Assembly (NCBI RefSeq): GCF_037038585.1 | Contig: NC_092559.1 | Span: forward strand, 22,120,488-22,184,487 | Source: Patagioenas fasciata | Lineage: Eukaryota; Chordata; Aves; Columbiformes; Columbidae | DNA length: 64,000 nt | Direction of reading: 5' to 3' | Shown here: piece after piece, positions 31,861 to 42,243 of the stretch | How the letters are laid out: every line of letters begins with the position of its first letter | Numbering within the stretch: the stretch's first letter is position 1 | The notes under the pieces: model-generated | Database searches by the model: none | What the model was told of the DNA's origin: nothing | What the model saw: only the letters and a program-made list of their open reading frames with translations | Program-made: the position numbers and the translations under genes

Positions 31861-34770
31861 AAGTATGTAGGATCAGTCCAAATACAAGTATGGTCTATGA
31901 CCTGATGTTAAAGACTTGCAGGTTCTGCAGCAATTTACATTTCGGCATGCCAAAAGCTGTGCTGTTAAGAAAATCAGCTAGTGCAATTTACAAGGACATA
32001 GATTACAAATAAAAAAAAAAACAGAATTAAATTTCACAAATGGTACATATATGACAAAAGGCTCATGGTCTTTTAAGACTTAAATTCATTCCCTCCATTT
32101 TCTTGATCAGAGTGACAATTGATATATAACAGTCGGTATATCAATCTGCTAGCAATCTCATCATACTGTCCCACAATAGCCACAGGTTGTTTCATAGACA
32201 AATCTGCAAGTCCAATCGAATGCAGTCAGCCTGTAAGGTTGTCATAAATTTATTCCTCAAAGTTTCTAACTCCATTTTGGTTGTCATATATATTGGATAT
32301 TGTTTTCCCTTACCGGATCAAAGTCCTGTTTCAGATCTATCAGTGTAATATTTGCTTTATTGAAACATTGGCTGTTAATACTAGTGGAAATACAGCATTT
32401 GAAATTTCCTTGGAGATTTCTCGCTTGCAGCAAGCAGATCTGCACCATCCAAGCAGCTTCTTGTAGGACATGCAACTAAACAGAATTCTCAGAAAACGTT
32501 ATTTGAGCTTACAATTTACTTAACAAATCCTGACCCAAGAGAGGTATAGGACTTTCTGGCAACTACAAGAATTCATGTATTAAAACTTTGTTCCAAATTT
32601 GGCATTCTATTGGTCTCAAAAAACAGCCTTTCTTTCGTTCTCTCCCATGACCTCAAAAACTAGCATGGTGAATTTACTAAGAAGTCTCTTACAACCAGTT
32701 ACCACAGAATAAGTCTATTAAAAAAAAAATAATTGGTTTAATTTCCCAGCTTCATTAGAACTATGGACCCACTGGTAATGCCTTTAAATTTCAAACCTCA
32801 GACTCCTATATGCAGTATTACAGTTCTCTAGCAGTAATATTGCTTGGGGGGGGGGAATAAAATCTCCCTCTCACCCCCATCTGAGATGGCAGGATCTCCA
32901 GCCCAGCATGAAAACAAATCAGTTCAACTCCACATTAAACCAACCTGGCTGCACTCCACACCCAAATCAGTACCAGCCTGACCCAGAGAAGCACTGAGCA
33001 CTCTGACCTCCCCAGAGCTGACCAGTGTGAAAAGACTGACTTCAGCAAGGAGGTAAAATTATGAGCTCTTTCCCCAGATGTGCCAAAACCTAGGAAACAA
33101 GACAGAAGCAAAAAGAAACATCACCAACAACCCCTGATATCAAGCCAAGAAGCAACACAGTACCACAACAAGGATGGATGACAATACTCTGGGAAAAAAA
33201 AAGATAGAGCGGGGAGAGTAAACCCCCCTTTCTCTGCTTAGCAGCGGGAAAACAGGTTTTTCCAGTTTTTTTTTTTTTCTTCTTTCTCTTCTTGCTGCAG
33301 TTCAGATGTAGCCAAGGCCACGCAGCTGGCATAATCGCTGGTACGAAGTGGGAGGCTCTGGCAAACTCCTCGGTTACAATGAGCTGAGTTTTATACACGA
33401 TTCCAATTAGCTCAACAGTTGTTACATTCCTCAGCCCCATTTACCTTTCACAATTTAAAGATGTCAAAATACAGTATATTAAACATCAATCCATTATTCC
33501 ATTTTCCTAGATCCAAATCAGTTCACATTCCAGCAACTTTTAAATACAACTTCATACAATAACAAATTCACATCCATCATAGCATTTAGGTGTTTGTTTG
33601 TTTCTTTTCTTTTTTTCTTTTTCCTTTTTTTTTTTTTTCAATGCAAAGCAGAGTTTAACAATTTAAATTCTTTTCTGATCTCAAAATTACTAGATGACAA
33701 TATAAGCAATTACTCTAATGCACAAGGATGCACCCTAAGAGGGAGCAAGGTGGAATTTTAGCAGTGAAATTTTAGCAGTGGAACTGGTTCCCATTTTGTA
33801 ACTATCTCCCTAAACAAAATTGTTTTTGTACCAAATACAAATATGCAAATTAAAATACTGAGCTCAGATATGAAAACCAAATACCAAGTTCAAATATGCA
33901 GATGGATCACAGTTACACTAATTTAAGACAATCTCTCAATTTTTGCATTGCACCTCTGAACTGCTCACTGCTCAGCCAGGCAGAGGTATCGCTGGGTCTC
34001 CCTGACAAAACAGGTCAGTGCGCGCTGGAGCCCAATTGGCACCTGCCCCCCCGCCACTGCAGCAAGCTGGACTGGGCAAGGTTTTTATCAGTGTCTCATC
34101 TGGTGCGCTACAACTGTTATCCCAAAACCAGGATTCTTTACTTGGTGTGCATACAAAAGAGCCAAATCCAGCACATCGAGATGAGACACAGCCTATCACA
34201 GAGTTGCGCAAGGCTGGATACTGAAATAAAGCTAGCGTGCTAGAAAGACAAAATAACAGCTACTACACACGAAATTTTACCATCACATTCACACAGTAAA
34301 GAACTAAATTACTCATGATCTTCTGTATTATCACAAAATGCACATTTTGAGTCAACAGATTCTCATGATTTAACAGACTTATCGTACCATATAACAAAGA
34401 CCTACCAAAATTGCAACATGCTTAAACAGATACCCACAAAGAAAACAGTTTAATAAGGAAAGCATCTTGCAGACTTCAGCAAGTTTTCTGACCTGTGTGT
34501 TATCAATTAATTCTCTCTCAGCTTGTTGAAGTTCAAATCGCCCTGCCTGTAATACTGTCTGAAATGATTTAATGATTTCTTGTCCGAGTGCTTTCCTATG
34601 TTTTAAAACACCTCCCAATACTGATTTTTTAGGAACACAACTGAAAATAATCATTCCTGACCCCATCTTGCAAGTAAAAACTTTGAGAAGAGGGAGGGAG
34701 GGGGGGAAGCACAGGGCTGCTTGCAGCATGAGTGGGAAGAGCGGGGAGAAGGTTTTACGGCGCACTTAAA
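31861..34770 (-). other. non-coding internal block of provirus E, shared with F
   Basis: No credible gene. Long stretches are the reverse complement of 48680-50700 in provirus F, in the same order: TTGAAGTTCAAATCGC-type sequence near 34520, GCTCAACAGTTGTTACATTC near 33411, and CCGGATCAAAGTCCTG near 32316. It includes T- and A-rich tracts (33265, 33610) and a G run (32846). This is the region where pro and RT would be expected. Confidence 0.6.
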
Positions 34771-34787
34771 AACAACTAGTAAAACAA

Positions 34788-35066
34788 TTAAATCACATTC
34801 CTGACAAGCTGCTTGATTTTCAGAGAGGCAGTACACAGGAGCACATAATATGTACTGTAAAACTCGCAGATAACATGTTGATAGCAAACATTAGCATTCT
34901 CTACTGCTATTTTCAACACCAGTGCTTCCTTAACTTCTAAGTTTTCAACCTGCTTATTGATGGCCTCTTGAAGGTGGTCAATAAATTGCATGTAATTTTC
35001 ATTGGGACCCTGATTAATAGTTGCAAATGATTTGGCTGCTTTGTTGGTTTCAGGCACCTCTCTCAT
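34788..35066 (-). pseudogene. gag capsid fragment of provirus E
   Basis: Minus-strand reading contains FATINQGPNENYMQFIDHLQ and VKEALVLKIAVENAN, a beta/ERVK-type capsid with its major homology region. It is separated from the gag N-terminal part by a frame break near 35100 and stops at a stop codon at 34788. Confidence 0.65.
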
Positions 35067-35180
35067 AGCTTGATATTGCTGACTGTTGGATTCACTAATA
35101 GCTGATCTAATCTTTCACACAGTTCTTTTGCCCAGTTCTTATCCGGCGACTCCTTCTGCTCTTTCGTGGAAGTTGGAGGG

Positions 35181-35786
35181 TTAAAAGGCGGTAAAAGCAG
35201 ATACAAATTGGTAAAAGGACTTGTCTATGACTTTAGCATTCTCAGCTTTCACAGGTTCTTTGGGCAAGTTGTCTGATTCCAATCCTTTGGACTTGCTGTT
35301 CTCATCAAGGTTGGGTAATAGTGTAGGAGGACACCCGCTCGGCATTTTTCCTCCCCCCGCCCCGGACTGCTGAGCTATCAGGGGTGCTGAAAGCACAACA
35401 GGGGATGGAGTAGAGAAGGTATCAAAGACACAAACCGGGTGAACTTCACAGTGACTTTCAGGATACTTATCAGGCTGCAATGCTACAAAAACTCCAGCAG
35501 CAGCAGACCGTTCAGCCTTAAAATCTTTTATAAGTTTCCATGTAGTTACTAATGATTTAGCTTCTTTATCATCTCCATTGCTGACTTTATCCCATAATTT
35601 CTGCCCTATATCATCCCAAAGTTCAGTTTTAAAAACCTTCTCAGCTTCTGTCGGATAGCCATTAGTTCTACACCAAACCAACAGTCTACGTATGTTACTT
35701 TCTTCATATTTAAGTCCTCTCATAGAGAGAATATGCAGGAGGAGTTTAACTATGGCTTGTTCCTCAGAGGATATGTTTTGCCCCAT
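35181..35786 (-). pseudogene. gag N-terminal part of provirus E
   Basis: ATG at 35786 (minus strand) gives MGQNISSEEQ, a Gly2 myristoylation-type matrix start, 201 codons to a stop at 35181. LWDDIGQKLWDKVSNGDDKE parallels the matrix of C (WEDIGTELWEAV). A Pro/Ser-rich stretch follows. Upstream on the same strand lie the PBS and 5' LTR. Capsid follows in another frame. Confidence 0.7.
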
Positions 35787-35960
35787 AATTTCACTCTTCC
35801 CTCCTCCTGCTCCCAGCCGCTCACCTTTTCCGGTGATTTCTTCAACAAATTTATCTGCGGAACATCCGTACGCCTCCGCCCGGTTCTCAGTCCAGCTGAT
35901 CCGCCTCCGGCTGGGCCGTTCCAGGCTTTTCCCCGATCGTAGTGAGACACCATTCAGAGT

Positions 35961-35978
35961 ATCACGTCGGGGTCACCA
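35961..35978 (-). other. primer-binding site of provirus E, tRNA-Trp type
   Basis: ATCACGTCGGGGTCACCA on the plus strand is the reverse of the tRNA-Trp PBS, two bases from the 5' LTR. Confidence 0.85.
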
Positions 35979-35980
35979 TT

Positions 35981-36318
35981 TGTTGGAGCGATAAAGGACT
36001 CAGCATTCCAATTCACTGTGAATCACGTAAAGCCATTATTACAGAAACAAGCCTCCTTATATACGCAACTATTCTCTAATCACACGTCCACACTCCAAGC
36101 ATGGATTCGCTAAATGAGTATCACGGGCAGTCCACACGCTGGAGTCCCACCGATGATAGGTCCGACGACTCACGCCATGCTGAGGCCCTGTTAATGAAGA
36201 AACGCCCCTCTCTCTTTCTCACAGCAGATTCTGTTCTCAGCTTCTCAAAGTGGCCTTGAGATTCCTTTGGGCCTGACTAATTCAACAACATATCTCCATC
36301 TAACGAAACCCCTCCACA
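35981..36318 (-). repeat. 5' LTR of provirus E
   Basis: 338 bp; in minus sense TGTGGAGGGG start and GCTCCAACA end. It carries the TATATAAGG promoter box. It differs from the 3' LTR by a small number of substitutions and three short indels. Confidence 0.8.
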
Positions 36319-36324
36319 CACTCA

Positions 36325-37089
36325 GACCCTTGCCCCATGCCATGTCCAGAACCCTGGGGTACAATGTTCCAGTATGTTCTGGGCAGCCGTTCCCAACCTA
36401 GGCTGAGCTTGATGCCGGGGTCTTCCCTGGCTCCCCCCAACCTGTGTGGCACTCCAGGCCAGAGTGAAGGAGAGGTCAGGGGATGGAGGGGTTTGGGGAA
36501 GGCAAAAAATAGTTTGCAGCGACTCTCATATTTACATTTGGGATTATGTATTTACATGACCCCATGGGGCTATATACAGGGATGGGGGAGATTGGGCGGG
36601 GGGGAGCCACAACATTGAAGCCTGCCCTGGTGTGGTTGAGGGGCCAGTCCCAGCAGGAGCCTCTGTTTCTCCCCTGCCCCAGGAGGGGGTGATGTGTCAC
36701 AACTTCTGCCAGGAGCTAGGTACCAATAAGAGACTGCAAAGTGCCCTACGGGGCAGCTAGGTCCTGAGAGCAGCTCAGAGACAGCTGAGCCACTGGGGAG
36801 AAGGCAGGGGGGCCAAAGATCCCAGAGGATGAGGGGATATGGGGTCCCCCGGGCTGGATTGGGGCTGGTTCCCCCCTCCAGTGAAGGCTGCAGAGGCAGT
36901 TGGACTTTGCTGGTACTGATGAAGAGGGGCAGATGGTGCCATGGCCACTGGCCCACTCAAGCCCTGCTGAAGCAGAGGGGCTGCAGTGGTAGGGGGAAGC
37001 TGCAGTGGCAGGGGGCCCTGGTCCATCCCAGGGGCCAGGTGCTGGGAAGCATAGCGGCCCACTGGGGTTGGGGACTCCACCACCGGGAT
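36325..37089. other. GC-rich unassigned stretch next to the NPR2 3' end
   Basis: Continuous with 29736-30442 before insertion of E. It contains only short incidental frames (for example 36337-36618 plus). It should hold the NPR2 3' untranslated region and downstream flank. No known motif was seen. Confidence 0.3.
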
Positions 37090-37151
37090 CAAATGACTTT
37101 GGGGTCTTTCCTCTCACCCAGCAGCCAGTACATCTACATCTTCCCCTTGCT
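37090..37151 (-). pseudogene. NPR2: NPR2 last exon
   Basis: Minus-strand acceptor CCCCCAG, then SKGKM, a TAG, and [11 protein letters not shown], matching the GKGKMRTYWLLGER-type end of the receptor cyclases. The premature TAG replaces an Arg codon. A TGA follows at 37090-37092. Confidence 0.75.
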
Positions 37152-37311
37152 CTGGGGGCCAGAGGTGGGCGGTGAGACCCTCCCCAGCTCCCGGTGCTGC
37201 CTCTCGGGTGCTATGCCCAGCATCGAGTGGGACCGAAGGTCCCAGCCCCCACCTGTCCACCCAGTACATGACCCTGTGGCAGGAAGACAGCCCAAGACCC
37301 TGCACCCTAAC

Positions 37312-37403
37312 CTTTCTCTCCACATTCCTGTGCAGTTCCAGCTCAAAGCAGCCAAACTCATCCAGGACTTCCTTAGTGGTGGAAGAGATGTGGATCTTCA
37401 GAG
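37312..37403 (-). pseudogene. NPR2: NPR2 exon, cyclase C-terminal part
   Basis: Minus-strand reading [20 protein letters not shown] then [10 protein letters not shown], followed by a GTTAGG donor. The expected AG acceptor upstream reads AA (CTATCCAA), so splicing here is probably lost. Confidence 0.75.
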
Positions 37404-37498
37404 TTGGATAGCACAGAGGGGCAAAAGGGACATGACTGCATCTGGGAGCAAGGCATGACCTGTGGCACCGGACCCCAGCTGCCAGTCCTGCGGCTTAC

Positions 37499-37597
37499 CC
37501 TGGTTGTTGGACTCCACGCAGAATGCAGTGTTCACCATGTCCCCAAACAGGCAGTACCGCAGCATCTTCAGACCCACAACTCTGGCACACACAGAAC
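37499..37597 (-). pseudogene. NPR2: NPR2 exon, cyclase catalytic core
   Basis: Acceptor CCTGTAG; reading [19 protein letters not shown], then [14 protein letters not shown]; donor GTAAGC. The YCLFGD-x-VNTA block is the signature of class III nucleotide cyclases. The frame is open in this exon, but several conserved positions are changed (SRMES is FCVES). Confidence 0.8.
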
Positions 37598-37679
37598 CTA
37601 CAGGCACAGAGATGCCTGAGACTGCTGCAGGGCAGGTGAGCATCCCCCAGCCACAGTGTTAGCTGGTGTAGGGGCTCAC

Positions 37680-37855
37680 CGGTTTGTAAGCCAATATGCA
37701 AGCAGAGCTGGTCATTGGGCCAGTGATGGATCGTGAAGGTTTTGACAGCCTCAAGCAAGGCCAGAGCCATGTGAACAATCTTTCAGGCATGCAGTTTCTT
37801 CTTGTGCACCAGCAGCCCCAACACCACCATGTAGGCATCCCCAATGGTCTCCACC
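37680..37855 (-). pseudogene. NPR2: NPR2 exon, cyclase with metal-binding region, nonsense
   Basis: Acceptor CCCAGCAG; VETIGDAYMVVLGLLVHKKK then LHA, TGA, KIVHMALALLEAVKTF and DQLCLHIGLQTG; donor GTGAGC. VETIGDAYMVV is diagnostic of receptor guanylate cyclases. The TGA replaces an Arg codon. Confidence 0.85.
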
Positions 37856-37934
37856 TGCTGGGTCAGGGGGAGTGAGTAAATCCTGGGCTCCTGCCCCATC
37901 CCAACTCAGCTGGGATGAGGTCAAAGGTTAACTT

Positions 37935-38345
37935 TTGGAATATTCTGTGTGGTAACACAAAGTGACAACAATTACCCAAGAGGTTCAATTAAATCATGAA
38001 TTTACTAAAAACATCACTCAGAATTACAGGGAATAGTGGTTTGGCAAAAGTTAGTAACTATATCATAAAACTTAGCAATACTTTAACAACAAAAACAATA
38101 TTACTCTTAAATGCCCAGAATAAAATTAGAAAGAGAGAGAGAGAGGAAAAGGAGAGAGATAGTTTAAGATATCAGAAGAAAGGTAAGATCTCACCACTCC
38201 GTTGTTCTAGCTTGTGGTGGGTACAAAACTTCATTAATGCCATGCAGCACACACACACACACTAAAACAAAAAACACACAAACAAAACAGACTAAAAAGT
38301 GTCCCAAGTGAGCAAGTTTTATAACCCAGTCCATTTAAATGCGAG
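37935..38345. other. AT-rich unassigned stretch, possible LTR fragment
   Basis: It includes a GA-rich run (38130-38160) and a (CA)n run (38250-38280). ACAATTACCCAAGAGGTTCA near 37970 resembles an ERV end but I found no second copy. It lies in the NPR2 interval. Confidence 0.25.
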
Positions 38346-39270
38346 TGTGGCGGATGCACTTGACCCCCACCCCCAGCCAAAACAGCAGCAGTTTAGTCAA
38401 GGCTCGAGAGGAGGTAAGGACCTGAGCTGCAGCCAGGCCAAGAATTCCTTCCAAGAGACCCACAAGGAAGCAGGACGGCACACTGAATGCCAGTAACTTG
38501 TGAGCACAGGGAGTCTCATGCATACTTTTCCTACTGTATGCAATTTGACTACTAGTCAAGCACTTCATTCTATAAATATGACAGCCTGGATGAGCCCACT
38601 TTGAGCTCTCCCTGCTAAATAAGTGAGCTGTATGGCAATGGTTTTACTACTCACAGGTCAGTGGATGAACCCAGTTCAAGTTCAATATTAATCATTTAGC
38701 TTAAGTAGATGCACACCAAATGTAATGGATTATTTAGAGATATAAGGTTGTACGATTTTTAGTGTATTCTTTTTTGAGCGGCGGAGGAACACGCAGGTCG
38801 ACTCAATATGAGTGATAAAGCATAGTTTGATTTATTAGCCCAAACAGCATATACTTATACAGTTCACGATAATTATGCATACCTGTCACCTACTAATTGG
38901 CTTAAGCTCTAATAGTCACATTTGCATGGTCCTCCTACTTGCAGTTGCTAGCTATGCTTATTCTACATTCTTGTGCTGTTGAAAGCTGTTTGTGAAACTC
39001 TGCCAAGGTTGCAGTGACCTTGCTGATTTTACTGAAACAGTCAGTGGTTCCCACTGCGGCCTAGTCTTGCTACTTATGCTAAGGTCTTCAGAACAGGCTC
39101 TGCTCGTACAACTGCTCTGCAGACCCATGTCCCTTATTTTTAAGCCGTTCTCCAACATTCTTTGACTCATGTTACTTGGTAGATTAGATTTGCTAAAATT
39201 TTAAGCTGTAAGGTCCTGCTTGTATTTACCAAAATCAACTGCAGACTATACCTTAATATCTTCAAGGTCA
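38346..39270 (+). repeat. LTR of family L, copy 2 (truncated, interrupted)
   Basis: TGTGGCGGATGCACTTGACC start, colinear with 40510 onward to about the TTACCAAAATCAACTG block (39225), then lost. It is split by the minus-strand solo LTR at 38773-39157. It lies in NPR2 sequence. Confidence 0.7.
38773..39157 (-). repeat. solo LTR (family P) in LTR L2, TSD TTCTTT
   Basis: In minus sense it begins TGTTGGAGAACGGC and ends about CGCTCAAA. TATAAGTATATG and AATAAATC serve as promoter and polyadenylation boxes. It is flanked by TTCTTT at 38767-38772 and 39158-39163, a perfect 6-bp duplication, ERVK-like. 385 bp. Confidence 0.75.
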
Positions 39271-39404
39271 ATCTCTGTTCAAATACCCGCCGCCAGGGAA
39301 TCCACAGACCTACCATAGTCCCCCACATGCAGCCAAGAGGGAGCACTTCAGCAGGACTAGGAGGGTTTGGTGAGAGGGCTAAACTCCCCACCTGCCACAC
39401 TGAC

Positions 39405-39479
39405 CTTGAAGTGGTAGGTGTTGGCAAAGATCTGATACTTGCCATGCGTGGTCATCAGGGAGCCGTAGCTGGAGCTGTG
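39405..39479 (-). pseudogene. NPR2: NPR2 exon, start of kinase-homology domain
   Basis: Acceptor CCCCGCAG; reading [20 protein letters not shown] then TYHFK; donor GTCAGT. Open in this exon and close to the NPR2 block before the GNVVAIK-type glycine loop, which is not present downstream. Confidence 0.8.
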
Positions 39480-39942
39480 CTGCGGGGAAGGAGAGAGCTA
39501 GGGGTGGGGACCCTGGGGCGAGAGGTGACAAGCACCAATGGAGGCAGGCAGGGACACCCAGGGGCGTACAGGGGATAGTGCAGGACAAACTCCGATGGGT
39601 CAGCACAAGCTCTGCATGCTCTGTAGAGAGGGTAAAGTCTATAGGATGAGGTATGGTGCACTGCAGGGGATGGATAAGGTGTGGCTGCACAGAGGACAGA
39701 GGACTGCATAGGGGACAGATGAGGTCTGGTGCTCTATAGAGGATTCAGAGTTGTGTAGGGGATGGAGTGTCACATAGGAGATGGATGAAATGTAGCTTTA
39801 TAGGGAATGTAGAGTTACGGAGGGAGGAAGGGTTGTGTAGGGGATCAACATGATGCAGCCTTGTAAGGGAGGAGTGTTGTGCAGGAAGGGAGGGTGGCAC
39901 AGGGTCAGGAGGAAGGTGGTACCCCAGGACTGGCAGCTCAAC

Positions 39943-40063
39943 CAGGGACAGGGTGAGACAGCTGCCTGCTGCCTTGTGGTACTGCTCGGGGCTCTCAAAT
40001 GGCAGCTCATCCCAGCAGATCCTCCTGAGCATTCTGGCAAGCTCCTTCTCCAACATAAGCTTC
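39943..40063 (-). pseudogene. NPR2: NPR2 exon, juxtamembrane region
   Basis: Acceptor CCTCCCAG; reading [20 protein letters not shown] then [20 protein letters not shown]; possible donor GTTGAG. No stop in frame. KLMLEKELA is characteristic of NPR2. Confidence 0.8.
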
Positions 40064-40167
40064 CTGGGAGGCACATGGGGGTCAGGTCCCTGCAGGCCCC
40101 TGTCCTGCCCACTCCCCCACCAGGTTGAGGGGTGCTCAGGCAGAGGCACTCCCCAGCCCCAACTGAC

Positions 40168-40251
40168 CTGAAGATGAGGAAGCTGGAAATGCTGAATATG
40201 ATGAAGGTGAGGCCAGTGCCCAAACCCTGGATGACCATCATGGAGAGGGGG
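40168..40251 (-). pseudogene. NPR2: NPR2 exon, transmembrane helix
   Basis: Acceptor TGCCTGCAG; reading [20 protein letters not shown] then ISSFLIF; donor GTCAGT. A clean hydrophobic membrane segment with both splice sites present. Confidence 0.8.
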
Positions 40252-40437
40252 CTGCAGGCAGGAAGGGATGTCAGTATGGTCCAGCTGCCTGTGGGAACCG
40301 GGTGGCCATACACCCACAGGGAAGGGTGCTGGGGACCAAGGGATGTGGGGACCTGGTACACCAATTTTTCTCACAGGAGGGGTTATCCATGATGAAGACG
40401 CAGGGTGAGTTGTTCAAGGCAGGGGGCCTTTCACCCA

Positions 40438-42243
40438 GAGAATCACAGAATCACAGAATGGTTGGGGTTGGAAGGGACCTCTGGAGATCATCTAGTCCAA
40501 TGCACCTACTGTGGCAGATGCACTCAACCCCCTCCCAGCCAAACCAGCAGCAGTTTGGTCCAGGCTCCAGAGGAGGTATGGGCCTGAGCCATAGCCAGGT
40601 CAAGAACTCCTTCTAGGAAACCCACAAGGAAGAAGAACAGTACACTGAACACTGATGAATTGTGGACACAGGGAGTCTTGTGCATACTTTTCCTACTGTA
40701 TGCAATTTGGCTACAAGTCAACCACTTCATTCTATAAATATGGCAGCCTAGATGAGCCTACTTTGAGCTCTCCCTGCTAAATAAGAGAGCTGTATGGCAA
40801 TGGTATTATTACTCACAGGTCAGTGGATGAGCCCAATTCAAGTTCAATATTAATCATTTAGTTTAAGTAGATGCACACCAAATATAATGAATCATTTAGC
40901 GGTATAAAGTAGTATGTTTTTTAATATACTCTTTGCTTCATGTTACTTGGTAAGCTGGATTTGCTAAAATCATAAGCTGGAAAGTTCTGCTCATATTTAC
41001 CAAAAGCAACTATAAACTACACTGAACACTTGCAAGATAAGACCTAGTTTGCACTTTGCTGGGAAGAACGGAACTGACTGCAGAAAAATAATGATTCCAA
41101 GGTTAACACAGAGACATTACAGACATCTGCAAAATGAGGTCTATTTTGCACTTCACTGAAAAGAAAGTATTTATTCAGACAAAACAGTACCTGCAAGGCT
41201 ATGGCCCATAAAAAATGTCTATGGCAAAACAAAATAAAGGCTCATATGAGATCAGCAAAAAAGATTCAATGAGATGTAAGAAGGCCTCAAAGTGAAATAT
41301 TGCTATTGGACTGAATCATGGTATGGATGGTTTGTAAAGATATAAAAGTCTATGGTTTTCTATGCTCAGGTCGGAACCTCTGTGCAGGTACCCAGCTTGA
41401 GACAGCCCTCCTGCTATTCTACTCCATTAAATTTTTTTTCTGAGAATTTGTTTCCTGAAAGTCTGCTCTGCATATGGTTATCAGGTCTCGCCTGAAAGTT
41501 TGCCTCTGGAGTTCTAAAATATAGACTCTAGAGCGAATGGCTATCAGGGAGGGAAGACACCTGAAAGTTTGCTTCATGAACAGACACAGGTACCTGGAGA
41601 GAAGGTAAGCAGCATTTGGGTTGGTATATTTCCCCCATGCAGTAAATAATAGAGTGAACCTGCCAATGAACTCTTTAAAGTTGCACTTCTATTTGAGAGA
41701 TCTAAGCATTTTTCTGCAGTAAGCAGAACCCTAAATTACTCCTCTGCGACACTGCTAAAGAAGGTTCACCTAGACCAGATTGCACAGGAATGCGTCCAGG
41801 CAGGTTTTGAATGTCTCCAGAGAAGGAGACTTCACAACCTCTCTGAGCAGCCTGTTCCAGTGCTCTGGCACCGTCAAAGTAAATGAGCTTCTCCTCGTAT
41901 TCAGATGGAACCTCCTATGTTTCAGCCTGTGCCCGTTGCCCCTCATCCTGTCGTTGGGCACCACTGAAAAGAGTCTGGTCCCATCCTCTTGGCACCCACC
42001 CTTGAGATCTTTATAAGTATAAATAAGGTCCTCTCTCAGCCTTCTCTTCTCCAGGCTGAAAAGAACAAGCTTTCTCAGTCTTTCCTCATAACAAAGATAC
42101 TCCAGACCCCTAATCATCTCTGTAGCTCTCTGCTGGACTTCCTCCAGTATTTCCATTTCCTTCTTAAACTGGGGAGCCCAGAACTGGACAGAGTACTCCA
42201 GATGCAGCCTCACCAGGGCAGAGTAGAGGGGAAGGATAACCTC
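40438..42243 (-). mobile_element. CR1 LINE 3' fragment split by LTR L3
   Basis: Left piece 40438-40509 (AATCACAGAATGGTTGGGG then ATCTAGTCCAATGCACC) is the CR1 3' end. The right piece 41752-42243 carries the ORF2 tail on the minus strand ([32 protein letters not shown]). The L3 LTR sits between them. The 5' side is cut by the LTR of ERV T. Confidence 0.85.
40510..41751 (+). repeat. LTR of family L, copy 3 (complete)
   Basis: 1242 bp, TGTGGCAGATGCACTC to CCTCTGCGACA, inserted in CR1 with possible 4-bp flanks CTAC/CTGC (one change). ATATAAAAG near 41340 is the promoter-like box and ATTAAA near 41425 may be the polyadenylation signal. It holds no gene. Confidence 0.75.

Larger units (their letters stand above)
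30443..36318 (-). mobile_element. ERVK-type provirus E, internally degenerate
   Basis: LTRs at 30443-30772 and 35981-36318 flank a minus-strand internal region with a tRNA-Trp PBS, a gag start and RNase H/integrase scraps. The flanks are CACTCA at 30437-30442 and 36319-36324, a perfect 6-bp TSD. The LTRs differ by roughly ten substitutions plus a few indels by eye. RT and protease are not found: a non-coding block shared with provirus F occupies much of the interior. Confidence 0.8.
37090..40251 (-). pseudogene. NPR2: NPR2 (natriuretic peptide receptor 2 / guanylate cyclase B) relic
   Basis: NPR2 is a single-pass membrane receptor whose cytoplasmic guanylate cyclase makes cGMP. Here a block of exons on the minus strand keeps its order and several splice sites: transmembrane (40168-40251), juxtamembrane (39943-40063), kinase-homology start (39405-39479), then cyclase exons at 37680-37855, 37499-37597, 37312-37403 and 37090-37151. 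The rest of the kinase-homology domain, the coiled coil and the start of the cyclase are missing. An L-family LTR with a nested solo LTR occupies part of that gap. Stops lie in the cyclase, so it is dead. NPR1 is the alternative, but MALALL and LGERKDP fit NPR2 better. The ectodomain was not found. Confidence 0.8.

Noticed and set aside
34379..34765. 128-codon minus-strand frame in provirus E as env
   Set aside because: It has a hydrophobic end but aligns with a leader-like part of F, lacks Cys motifs and lies between gag and RNase H.
36829..37458. 209-codon plus-strand open frame
   Set aside because: Antisense to NPR2 3' exons and introns; the minus strand explains the sequence.
39745..40374. 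209-codon minus-strand open frame as one gene
   Set aside because: It runs through NPR2 introns; only the exon pieces match a protein and they have splice sites.
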